Source of the DNA: Acidobacteriota bacterium
GTDB taxonomy: Bacteria > Acidobacteriota > Polarisedimenticolia > QHYA01
Direction of reading: 5' to 3'
Assembly (NCBI GenBank): GCA_003223995.1
Contig: QHYA01000040.1
Span: 1 to 41,655 of the forward strand
DNA: 41,655 nt
A program made the translations under genes and the position numbers. Of this stretch, positions 1 through 6,687 are shown piece after piece (within the stretch, counting starts at the first letter, position 1; each line of letters opens with the position of its first letter). The notes beneath the pieces were generated by a model. It was not told where the DNA came from. It did no database searches and worked only from the letters and a program-made list of their open reading frames with translations.

Positions 1-787
1 GCTCGATCGGAGGGCTTGCGGTATCCGAGGCGGCGGATTCGGAATGCCCGGGAGCGCGGCTCGTGGTGCTCGGCAGAGGCGCCGGTATGGCGGCCGCAGC
101 AACTGGCGCTGGAAAGGTTCGAGAAGGTTTCACTTCCGGAACCGGCAGCCTGTCTTCACGCAGGACGACCGGGGGCGCCCCGCGGGGGTCAGCTGGTGTT
201 GTCGGCGCCCTCCCCGGCTCCCCTATCGGCACATCCATGGTGAATCCGGATGAAGCCGCAGCGGCATCTGCCCTGGGCCTACTGGTCGTCCCCGCAGCGG
301 AAGGGAAAGCGGGTGAAAGCGGGGGGAAAGGCGTCCTCACAGGGATTCTTCCCTCGGGCAAAGGTGAGCCTGTGGGCCTCTCGCGACCGATTGCGCCGGA
401 CGGGGGCGAGGGGGCCGCGGGCGGGCCGGGAGAAGGCATGGACCGAGGAGGAGATGGCTCGCTCGAGAGTGGCACGGGGCGGATCGAGGGTCTCTCGCTT
501 TCGACGGGGATGGACCGGAATGGAGGTTTCGCGGTCGCCAGGGGCGGTGGCTGGGAAGGAATCTCGACCCGCTCGGTCGTGCGGGATACGGCGGCGCCGG
601 GGACCTGGCGAGGGAGCAGGCCAGGAGAAGGCCTCCCGCCCGGGAGGATCCGGTAGGCGCGGCTGAGCACGACAGGAGCCTCCCGGAGGCCAGCTCCGCA
701 TACAGGGCAGCTCAAGGGCTCGGGAAGAACCGGCGCTGGACCTCGCAGCCGTAGTCTCCTGGAGCAACCCGGACAGCGGAGATCCAT
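1..787 (-). CDS. Zinc-ribbon protein with long proline-rich region (C-terminus outside window)
   Basis: An open frame runs from an ATG at 787 off the left edge without a stop, giving about 262 residues. The N-terminus has two cysteine knuckles, CPGC at residues 5-8 and CPVC near residue 31, typical of a small zinc ribbon. Everything after about residue 40 is Pro/Ser/Ala/Arg-rich and low in complexity, like the disordered linker that joins such ribbons to a C-terminal domain (often PilZ, PEGA or membrane segments) in myxobacterial and acidobacterial proteins; that domain would lie outside the window. The start is 17 nt after the stop of the upstream gene on the same strand, so the two are probably co-transcribed with mglA. 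The function is unknown. The zinc ribbon is seen; a regulatory or surface role is only a guess. Confidence 0.6.
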   Translation of the reverse strand, partial: MDLRCPGCSRRLRLRGPAPVLPEPLSCPVCGAGLREAPVVLSRAYRILPGGRPSPGLLPRQVPGAAVSRTTERVEIPSQPPPLATAKPPFRSIPVESERPSIRPVPLSSEPSPPRSMPSPGPPAAPSPPSGAIGRERPTGSPLPEGRIPVRTPFPPLSPAFPSAAGTTSRPRADAAAASSGFTMDVPIGEPGRAPTTPADPRGAPPVVLREDRLPVPEVKPSRTFPAPVAAAAIPAPLPSTTSRAPGHSESAASDTASPPIE

Positions 788-804
788 CTCGGCTTGGCTC
801 GTCC

Positions 805-1362
805 TCAGGAGTTTTGCTCGCCGATCTCCGAAACCGCCAGACGGATGGCAAGGCGGAAGCGGCGGGTTCTGCCCCCTGCGCGCACCTCGATGGGGACGAC
901 AACCTCCACGGGCTGACGGCCGTCGAGCCTTGCGACCTCCGTTCCCTCGGCGAAGAGCTCATTCGCTTCGTTGACTTCAGAGACCTCCACCGAAGAGAGC
1001 GCGTGAAGGCCGGAGGAAGCGGCAGGAGGGGGGACCTCCGATGAAGAGCGAGCGGAGGAGCCGGCGGATGCTGCGGCAGGGATCCGGACCGCAGGGGCGC
1101 CGGCGCCCGCCCGCCCGCTCGCCGCCGGAATTCGCTCCGCAGCGGCCGATGAGGCCGGCTTCGCCCTGGCTGGCTGGGATGTCGGGAGGAGCGAAGTATT
1201 GATCTCGAATTTCGGTGGATAGTCCTCCCCGGGCTCGCTCTTGTCCTCGAGAATCTCGATCTCGCGGTCTTCTTCCCCCTGGAGCAGCTCCGCCTCATCG
1301 ATTACTTCCTTGAGCGAGGGGACGCGGCTTGCCGCGACCGGCGAGGAGGGCTCCTCAACCAC
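805..1362 (-). CDS. Unknown protein following mglA, possible part of an MglA extension
   Basis: Translation from a GTG at 1362 gives 185 residues. The first 45 are acidic and predicted helical, followed by an Ala/Pro/Ser-rich linker to about residue 120. A compact C-terminal part of about 60 residues, with alternating hydrophobics such as VEVVVPIEVRAG and FRLAIRLAV, looks like a small beta-rich domain. I recognise no family. The GTG has no Shine-Dalgarno sequence in front of it and lies 61 nt inside the 3' end of mglA in another frame. Two readings fit: translational coupling to mglA, or a frameshift that split one long MglA-plus-extension protein. The gene is real by its amino-acid composition, but the start is uncertain. 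Confidence 0.55.
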   Translation of the reverse strand: MVEEPSSPVAASRVPSLKEVIDEAELLQGEEDREIEILEDKSEPGEDYPPKFEINTSLLPTSQPARAKPASSAAAERIPAASGRAGAGAPAVRIPAAASAGSSARSSSEVPPPAASSGLHALSSVEVSEVNEANELFAEGTEVARLDGRQPVEVVVPIEVRAGGRTRRFRLAIRLAVSEIGEQNS

Positions 1363-2051
1363 GGGGAAGAATCAGCGGCGCCTCTGGTGGGTGCAGCGGC
1401 AATCGAAGGGGCGCGAGCGGGCGACTGGGGAGCCTCGGCCGCCTGTGCCGCCGGCCGGCGCACGTCGTACTTGCGCGTCAGATGCAGGAGCACGAGCTTG
1501 GTAACAGCCTTCAGCGTGTCCTGGACGCCGATTCCCGTTGTAGCGATCGATTCATAGAAGGGTGCGTTGTACTTGTTGAGCGTGGCGTTGAGGTCCTCGA
1601 TCGAGGCGAGATTCGGCAGGTCCCTCTTGTTGAATTGGATGACCAGCGGAAGCTCCGACAGCTTGATGCCGTGAGCCCTGACATTCTCGTCGAGATTGCG
1701 GAAGGAGTCGAGGTTCGCTTCCATCATTTGCTTCTGGGAGTCGGCGACGAAGACAACGCCGTCAGCCCCCTTCAGCACGAGGCGGCGGGTCTCGTTGTAG
1801 AAGACCTGGCCCGGAACGGTGTAGAGCTGGATGCGGGTCTTCATGCCGCGGATCTCGCCCAGGTCGATCGGTAGGAAGTCGAAGAACAACGTCCTGTCGG
1901 TCTTCGTGGCCAGCGAGAGCATCTTTCCCTTCACGCTTCCCGGAAGGTTGTCATAGACGTACTGGAGATTCGTCGTCTTGCCGCACAGGCCCGGGCCGTA
2001 ATAGACGACCTTCGCCGTGAGCTCGCGTGTCGAATAGTTGAACATCACCAT
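1302..2051 (-). CDS. mglA: MglA-type small Ras-like GTPase
   Basis: This is a cytoplasmic Ras-superfamily GTPase. In Myxococcus and Thermus, MglA sets cell polarity and drives gliding or type IV pilus motility, with MglB as its GAP. The P-loop GPGLCGKTTN lies near residues 19-28. A TVPGQ switch II motif, with Pro in place of the usual Asp as in MglA, is near residue 78, and NKRDLP gives the guanine specificity near residue 140. The GTPase core ends near residue 195, but the frame continues for about 55 Ala/Pro/Ser/Arg-rich residues, longer than the usual 195-residue family. ATG 2051 is used here; ATG 2045, giving MFNYSTRE, is equally possible. A clear promoter lies upstream. No mglB homologue is seen nearby. 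Confidence 0.92.
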   Translation of the reverse strand: MVMFNYSTRELTAKVVYYGPGLCGKTTNLQYVYDNLPGSVKGKMLSLATKTDRTLFFDFLPIDLGEIRGMKTRIQLYTVPGQVFYNETRRLVLKGADGVVFVADSQKQMMEANLDSFRNLDENVRAHGIKLSELPLVIQFNKRDLPNLASIEDLNATLNKYNAPFYESIATTGIGVQDTLKAVTKLVLLHLTRKYDVRRPAAQAAEAPQSPARAPSIAAAPTRGAADSSPWLRSPPRRSRQAASPRSRK

Positions 2052-2138
2052 GAGCCGCTTCTGCTCCGTTTATGTCGAGGTCACGGAAGAGTTTGACAGG
2101 TCCAAGCTACGGGATGCGCCCCTCCGAAGACACCGGGC

Positions 2139-2167
2139 AATATAGTTGACGCACTCTCGAGATTCAA
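2139..2167 (-). promoter_or_regulatory. Sigma-70 type promoter for mglA
   Basis: Read on the minus strand, a -35 box TTGAAT (2167-2162) is followed after exactly 17 nt by a -10 box TATATT (2144-2139). It lies in the 129-nt gap between yihY and mglA, about 90 nt before the mglA start. Box match and spacing are close to consensus, unusual in DNA this GC-rich. Confidence 0.6.
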
Positions 2168-2180
2168 GGAAAACTGCCGG

Positions 2181-3062
2181 CTACCGTCGCCCCGTCAGCA
2201 GTGCCAGTATTTCCGTGGCAAACAACACAATCGTCGCCGTGATATAGACCCACAGGAGGGTCGCGATCACGAAGCTGAAAGAGCTCGAAACGACGCTCGG
2301 GCCCGTCGCCGCTCCGAGGGCTGTCGCGAGCAGGAGACGCGCCACCTGCCAGACCCCGGCCGCCAGGGCAGCGACCAGAAGAGCCTCGCGCCGGGGCAGT
2401 CGGGTTGCCGGCACGGAGATGAAGGTGAACGCGAAGGTCAGGAAGGCGGCCAGGAGTATGGCCGCCTCCGTCAGCAGTCGGTAGCCCGTCACGAGCCGGA
2501 GCTGAAGCAAGGAGCCGCCGGAGATGTGACGCGCCACGACACCGAGCTGCTGGATCGCCGGAATCAGGAGCAGGTTCGCGGCACCCACAGCCAGCAGACC
2601 TATTGATTTCAGCTTCGCAATCAGGAACTTCCGGTGTTCCCTGCTCCGGAGGATGTGATTGATGGCCCCCTCGACTGCGGAGGCCGCGTAGCTGGAGGTC
2701 CACAGCAGGAACGGGGACATGATGAGCAGAAGCGCGCCTTGCCTTCCCATCTCGATCCGTGCACGTGCCGTCGCGTCCTCCGGCGCCGCCGGCACGAGCA
2801 TCTCGATGCCGAACACAAGCTCGTGCAGGACCCAGTCCCTCGAGCCCAGCAGCCAGCCCCCGACCAGAGCGGCGATGCCGAAGAAAGGAAGCGATGAGAG
2901 CAAGGCGTAGTAGGAGATCGCCGCGCAGCGGTCGAATCCCTCGTCCGCAAGGAAATTGCGCGCCGCGGTGCCGGCGAGCCTGACGCCTCGGCGAACGGCG
3001 CCTCTGCTCCTCTGGAGGGCCTGGCGGATCGCACGCGCCGCTTTCTTTCTCTGCTTGCTCAA
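2181..3062 (-). CDS. YihY/BrkB family inner-membrane protein
   Basis: This is a polytopic membrane protein of the YihY/virulence factor BrkB family (formerly called ribonuclease BN), whose function is unsettled. The translated 293 residues match the usual 280-300. A basic amphipathic N-terminus of about 45 residues leads to CAAISYYALLSSLPFFGIAA, the family's first membrane helix. LLWTSSYAASAVEGAINHIL and LLWVYITATIVLFATEI mark the middle and the last helices, with about six segments in all. The start is a TTG at 3062 that shares TTGA with the stop of der, so the two genes are translationally coupled. Reading the frame further upstream gives only low-complexity sequence antisense to der codon structure, which argues against a longer protein. 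Confidence 0.88.
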   Translation of the reverse strand: MSKQRKKAARAIRQALQRSRGAVRRGVRLAGTAARNFLADEGFDRCAAISYYALLSSLPFFGIAALVGGWLLGSRDWVLHELVFGIEMLVPAAPEDATARARIEMGRQGALLLIMSPFLLWTSSYAASAVEGAINHILRSREHRKFLIAKLKSIGLLAVGAANLLLIPAIQQLGVVARHISGGSLLQLRLVTGYRLLTEAAILLAAFLTFAFTFISVPATRLPRREALLVAALAAGVWQVARLLLATALGAATGPSVVSSSFSFVIATLLWVYITATIVLFATEILALLTGRR

Positions 3063-4366
3063 CGGGCGGCATCCCGCCGAACCGATCGGCTGCGGATCCG
3101 GAGGATGAGAGGCGTCGGGCCCAGACCGAAACGCTCGCGCAGGCGGTTCTCGAGGCGGCGGCGCACGGAGAAGTGGATGCGAGAGGCGTCGCGGGTGAAG
3201 ATCAGAAAGGACGGCGGAGAGATCCCGGTCTGCGTCATGTACAGCAGCCTCGGAACGCGTCCGGACCAGCCCTCCTCGCGCAGGAACCGGTTCAATTCGG
3301 GAGTCGTCAGCCTCCTGCGAGAGGAGCGGTCCACCTCGTCGATCAGCGGAAACAGCCGCTCCACGCGCAGGCCCGTCAGGGCGGAGGCGGTGGCCAGAGG
3401 AGCGCACCGGGCGAAGCGGATGCGTGCGACTAGCTCGTCGCGGAGCCTTCGGGTCACCTCGTCCGGACGGGTCACGAGATCCCACTTGTTCGCCACCAGC
3501 ACGAGTGGCCGGTGCGCCCCTGCGACCTGCCCGGCGATCCTCAGGTCCTGCGCCGTGAGAGGCGCCGAGGCGTCGATGAGAAATAGGACCACGTCGGCCC
3601 TCTCGATGCTCCTTCGTGCCGCGGCGAGCGAGAGGACATCGGCCATGTCGGAGGTCTTGCCTCTCCTGCGCAACCCGGCCGTGTCGATGAAACGGTACCG
3701 ATGCCCGTCTCGCTCGAAGAGGGTGTCGACTGCATCGCGCGTCGTGCCGGCAAGCTCACTGACCGCGAGACGATCCTGGCCGAGCAGACGATTCAGGAGA
3801 GAGGATTTCCCCACGTTCGGGCGGCCGAGAACGGCGACGGTCGTCTCCTCCTTCATCTCCAGCCCCGCGTCGTCCGGCAGGGGCCCCAGAAGCTCTTCCA
3901 GCCGCTCCAGCAGATCGCCGATGCCAAGCCCGTGCTCGGCCGAGATCGGCACGGGAACGCCGAATCCGAGGCGATAGTAGTCGGCGGCCGTCGAGGAGTC
4001 CGCGGGTTCGTCGACCTTGTTCACCGCGAGGAGGACTTCTTTGCCTCGCACCCGGAGGTCTCGCGCCAGGTCTTCCTCGAGGGGTGTCAGACCCGATCGG
4101 CCATCCACGAGGAACAGCAGCACACTCGCCTCGCCGATGGCCGCTTCGGTCTGCCTCCGCGCAGAAGCCGAGAAACTGTCGAGGTCGTCAGGAAACAGAC
4201 CTCCGGTGTCGCAGAGGGTGAAGGCACCGGCTCCGAGGCGCACCAGGCCGTAGATCCGGTCGCGCGTGACGCCGGGTCGATTCGTCACGATGGCCCGGCG
4301 AAGGCCGACGAGCCTGTTGAACAGGGTGGACTTGCCGACATTCGGAGCGCCCACCAGTGTTACCAC
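3059..4366 (-). CDS. der: Ribosome-associated GTPase Der (EngA)
   Basis: Der is an essential tandem GTPase needed for 50S ribosomal subunit maturation. Two complete G domains are visible. The first has P-loop GAPNVGKSTLF at residues 6-16, DTGG near residue 53 and NKVD near residue 117. The second has GRPNVGKSSLL near residue 181, DTAG near residue 228 and NKWD near residue 292. A C-terminal KH-like domain follows, ending in a basic tail. The 435 residues are normal for the family. The start is GTG 4366, which puts the P-loop where the family expects it. It is divergent from the HU gene and coupled to yihY by a 4-nt overlap. Confidence 0.95.
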   Translation of the reverse strand: MVTLVGAPNVGKSTLFNRLVGLRRAIVTNRPGVTRDRIYGLVRLGAGAFTLCDTGGLFPDDLDSFSASARRQTEAAIGEASVLLFLVDGRSGLTPLEEDLARDLRVRGKEVLLAVNKVDEPADSSTAADYYRLGFGVPVPISAEHGLGIGDLLERLEELLGPLPDDAGLEMKEETTVAVLGRPNVGKSSLLNRLLGQDRLAVSELAGTTRDAVDTLFERDGHRYRFIDTAGLRRRGKTSDMADVLSLAAARRSIERADVVLFLIDASAPLTAQDLRIAGQVAGAHRPLVLVANKWDLVTRPDEVTRRLRDELVARIRFARCAPLATASALTGLRVERLFPLIDEVDRSSRRRLTTPELNRFLREEGWSGRVPRLLYMTQTGISPPSFLIFTRDASRIHFSVRRRLENRLRERFGLGPTPLILRIRSRSVRRDAAR

Positions 4367-4464
4367 CGGCCCCGTCGTGACGGGTCGCCTTTGGAACTCC
4401 TTTGACGCGTCCCTTTCGCGGCAACTCGCTTGGTGGCGCAGCGCGAAGGCGGACGAACGATAGG

Positions 4465-4734
4465 ATGATCAAGGCGGACATCATCAACAAGGTTTCGGTT
4501 GTCGCCGAGATCACCAAGGTCAAGGCCATCGCGGCCGTCGAAGCTGTCCTCGGAGCGATGAAGGACGCCATTCAGCGAGGCGAAAGGATCGAGTTGCGCG
4601 GGTTCGGAGTCTTTCAGGTCAAGCCGCGGAAGAAGGGGATCGGACGGAACCCTCGCACCGGCCGCGAGGTCCGGATCCCCCCGGGTAAGACGATTCGATT
4701 CAAACCGGGGAAGAACCTGAGGAAGCTCTCCTGA
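4465..4734 (+). CDS. HU/IHF family nucleoid DNA-binding protein
   Basis: This is a small histone-like DNA-bending protein that acts as a dimer. ATG 4465 gives 89 residues starting MIKADIINKVS, the normal length of 90-100. The conserved LRGFGVFQVK is near residues 48-57, and the arm NPRTGREVRIPPGKTIRF near residues 65-82 includes the Pro that intercalates into DNA. A longer frame from 4402 would add a basic leader not found in the family, so the internal ATG is preferred. HU and the two IHF subunits cannot be separated safely by eye, so no symbol is given. It is transcribed alone, divergent from der. Confidence 0.92.
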   Translation: MIKADIINKVSVVAEITKVKAIAAVEAVLGAMKDAIQRGERIELRGFGVFQVKPRKKGIGRNPRTGREVRIPPGKTIRFKPGKNLRKLS

Positions 4735-4816
4735 AGCGAGGAACCCTTCGGTCTCATCGGCGTTTCGTGAGCACCCTCGAGCCCGGTTGCTGGTTCGCTT
4801 CCCGCCTGTCCGTTCT

Positions 4817-5341
4817 TCAGTATTCTTCGTAGTCGCCCGCATGGCGGCCGCGGCCTCTTCGGCCGTTCTCGTAACGGTACTCCCTCCCCTGGCGGTCTTC
4901 TCCCCGACCCTCGCGGTCGCCGACTTCCCGAAGGTGCCGATCCAGCCGGTAGAGCGCGCCGCGCCTGGCCTTGAGGTCGATCCTCAGCGTCCGGTACCCC
5001 TCCAGCCGGAACTCCAGCCGGTGGCGGCCTGGAGGGACGGTCAAGTAACGAGGGAAGCCATCGTACTGATCGGCGATTCCGACGTAGTGCCCATCCAGCC
5101 AGACCTCGGCATCCTCGGGATGAATGTCCGTGTCGATCTTGGCCGAGGAGGGGACGGGGTAATAGGGGTAATAGACGGGAGGAGGGTAATAGACGGGAGG
5201 ATAGTAGTAGCCGTACCCCCAAGGCCACGAGAAGAAGACGGAAACATGAGGACGGCCCCAGCCGTGCGCCCAGCCGCTGGACGCAGGAAAGACCATCAAC
5301 AGAAGGCCGAGAGCTAGCGGCAGAAAACGATGGTTTCTCAT
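4817..5341 (-). CDS. Secreted PEGA-domain protein with Tyr/Pro-rich linker
   Basis: The translated 174 residues start at ATG 5341, chosen because GGAGG lies 7 nt upstream. An N-terminal signal peptide (basic MRNHR, then a hydrophobic stretch to about residue 24) sends it across the inner membrane. Residues 35-62 are rich in Tyr, Pro and Trp (YYYPPVYYPPPVYYPYY), a pattern often seen in envelope-associated proteins. A PEGA-type beta domain spans about residues 66-140, with the motifs AEVWLDGHYVG, VPPGRHRLEFRLEGY and a terminal LDRHL. The tail is Arg/Gly/Glu-rich and disordered. PEGA domains are found on bacterial surfaces and may bind glycans or cell wall. A sigma-54-like promoter lies just upstream. 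The domain call is good; the role is unknown. Confidence 0.82.
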   Translation of the reverse strand: MRNHRFLPLALGLLLMVFPASSGWAHGWGRPHVSVFFSWPWGYGYYYPPVYYPPPVYYPYYPVPSSAKIDTDIHPEDAEVWLDGHYVGIADQYDGFPRYLTVPPGRHRLEFRLEGYRTLRIDLKARRGALYRLDRHLREVGDREGRGEDRQGREYRYENGRRGRGRHAGDYEEY

Positions 5342-5377
5342 GACTTCCTCCACATGTGCGGCCACTGAAGCCTAAAA

Positions 5378-5392
5378 GCAACCAGCATGCCA
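5378..5392 (-). promoter_or_regulatory. Candidate sigma-54 (-24/-12) promoter of the PEGA gene
   Basis: On the minus strand the sequence TGGCATGCTGGTTGC, followed by TTTT, has GG and GC separated by exactly 10 nt, as in the consensus TGGCAC-N5-TTGC. It lies 37 nt before the PEGA start codon, leaving a leader of about 25 nt that contains the GGAGG ribosome site. The gene for sigma-54 itself is in this window at 20601-22037. No enhancer-binding protein gene or obvious activator site is seen. The rest of the 290-nt divergent gap up to 5631 holds nothing else I can name. Confidence 0.5.
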
Positions 5393-5631
5393 TTTCATGG
5401 GCCCTCGAAGCGGGCTGGCAACGCCGCCTCGCCGGTGAGAATTCAACGAGGGCGCCGCGCCCTGTCCCCTCACGTGACCTGGAGACGACAGTGCGGGCGT
5501 CCTTTCCCGTGGACGATCGCCGCAACCAGCGCTCGTTGCCAGACTCTCCGGATCTCCGAATGAGGCCTCAGGGCGTCCCGGAGGAGGCTGGGCTATACTC
5601 GCCCGCCCGGAGAAACGATCGAGAGAGAGCC

Positions 5632-6606
5632 GTGGAGCCCGCCGCTTTCCCTGCCGTCCCGCCGTCGCCCACTGCCCCTCCCGAGCGATCCTTGGCCTTC
5701 TTCCTCCGCTGGGTCCGGAGCCTCGGCTGGAAGCTCAACCTGCTGCTTCTGGCCGCCACACTCGTCACGACGACGCTTGCGGGAGGAGGGTTTCTCCTGG
5801 CCCCCGACGACCCGGTCCGGGGTTCTCTGTCAGGTCCTTGGCTGCTGATCACCGACCCTCTGCGCCTGCTGCACGCCGGCCTCCCCTACAGTCTTTCCGT
5901 CATCGCGATCCTCGGCGCCCACGAGATGGGTCACTATCTGGCCTGCCGCTATTACGGAGTCGCCGCCACGCCCCCCTTCTTCATCCCGTGCCCGATGATG
6001 CTGGGGACGTTCGGCGCCGTGATCCGGATCAAGGAGACCGTTCCTTCCCGGAAGGCCCTGTTCGACATCGGCATCGCCGGGCCGCTCGCCGGCTTCGCCG
6101 TCGCCGTGCCGATCGTCGCGATCGGTGTTTCGACCGCGCACGCCAGCGTTCCGCAGCCGGGAGGATCCGAGCAGGTCTTCGCCGCGCCCCTTCTACTGGA
6201 CCTGCTCGGTGCCTGGCTGGCGCGCCCGCTTCCTCCGGGCACCGGCTGGGAGCTGAACGCATACCTGCTGGCGGCGTGGGTCGGCACGTTCGCGACGGCA
6301 ATCAACCTCTTCCCGAGCGGTCAGCTCGACGGAGGGCACGTCTGCTACGCGATCTCGCGCCGCCTGCACCGCCTCGCCTCGCGCGCGACCCTGGTCGGCC
6401 TCTCCCTCTTGCTGCTGTATTCCATAGGCGCCTACTCTTCGCCTGTCTGGCTCGTGTGGGTGGTCGTCCTCTGGGTCATGGGTCCCCGGCACCCTCCCTT
6501 GCTCGACGAGAGCGAGGGGCTCTCTCCGGTCCGGCTCGTCATCGCGGCGGTCGGGTTGCTGGTCTTCCTTCTTTCGTTCACCCTCGTTCCGATCTACTCG
6601 ACGTAG
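5632..6606 (+). CDS. M50 (site-2 protease family) intramembrane metalloprotease
   Basis: This is a zinc protease that cleaves within membranes. HEMGH at residues 97-101 supplies the two His ligands and the catalytic Glu. NLFPSGQLDGGH around residue 232 supplies the third zinc ligand, Asp, in the S2P LDG motif. About six or seven hydrophobic segments surround these motifs. The GTG at 5632 is preferred because it follows a purine-rich GAGAGAGAG; the frame is open further upstream but gives non-family sequence. The translated length is 324 residues. It resembles the short EGY1-like bacterial S2P group rather than RseP, because no PDZ domain is seen. A possible -10 TATACT sits at 5594-5599. No substrate can be inferred from the neighbours. 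Confidence 0.88.
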   Translation: MEPAAFPAVPPSPTAPPERSLAFFLRWVRSLGWKLNLLLLAATLVTTTLAGGGFLLAPDDPVRGSLSGPWLLITDPLRLLHAGLPYSLSVIAILGAHEMGHYLACRYYGVAATPPFFIPCPMMLGTFGAVIRIKETVPSRKALFDIGIAGPLAGFAVAVPIVAIGVSTAHASVPQPGGSEQVFAAPLLLDLLGAWLARPLPPGTGWELNAYLLAAWVGTFATAINLFPSGQLDGGHVCYAISRRLHRLASRATLVGLSLLLLYSIGAYSSPVWLVWVVVLWVMGPRHPPLLDESEGLSPVRLVIAAVGLLVFLLSFTLVPIYST

Positions 6607-6620
6607 CCCCGGCAACGGGG
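6607..6620. terminator. Small hairpin between convergent M50 protease and comEC
   Basis: CCCCG (6607-6611) and CGGGG (6616-6620) form a perfect 5-bp stem with a GCAA tetraloop, immediately after the protease stop codon and facing the comEC stop. There is no T-run, so it would be a weak intrinsic terminator at best. Confidence 0.25.
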
Positions 6621-6687
6621 TCGCACAACGGAACGGCTGAACGACTCGACGTGTCCGGTGCGCGGCTGCCACGCCATCGATGCGGAT

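Noticed and set aside
63..656. Plus-strand open frame of 197 codons at the left edge
   Set aside because: Gly/Arg-rich noise; the opposite strand carries a zinc-ribbon protein frame that runs off the edge.
279..1298. Minus-strand open frame of 339 codons in the mglA frame
   Set aside because: Ser/Arg/Pro-rich shadow of the two genes that follow mglA in other frames.
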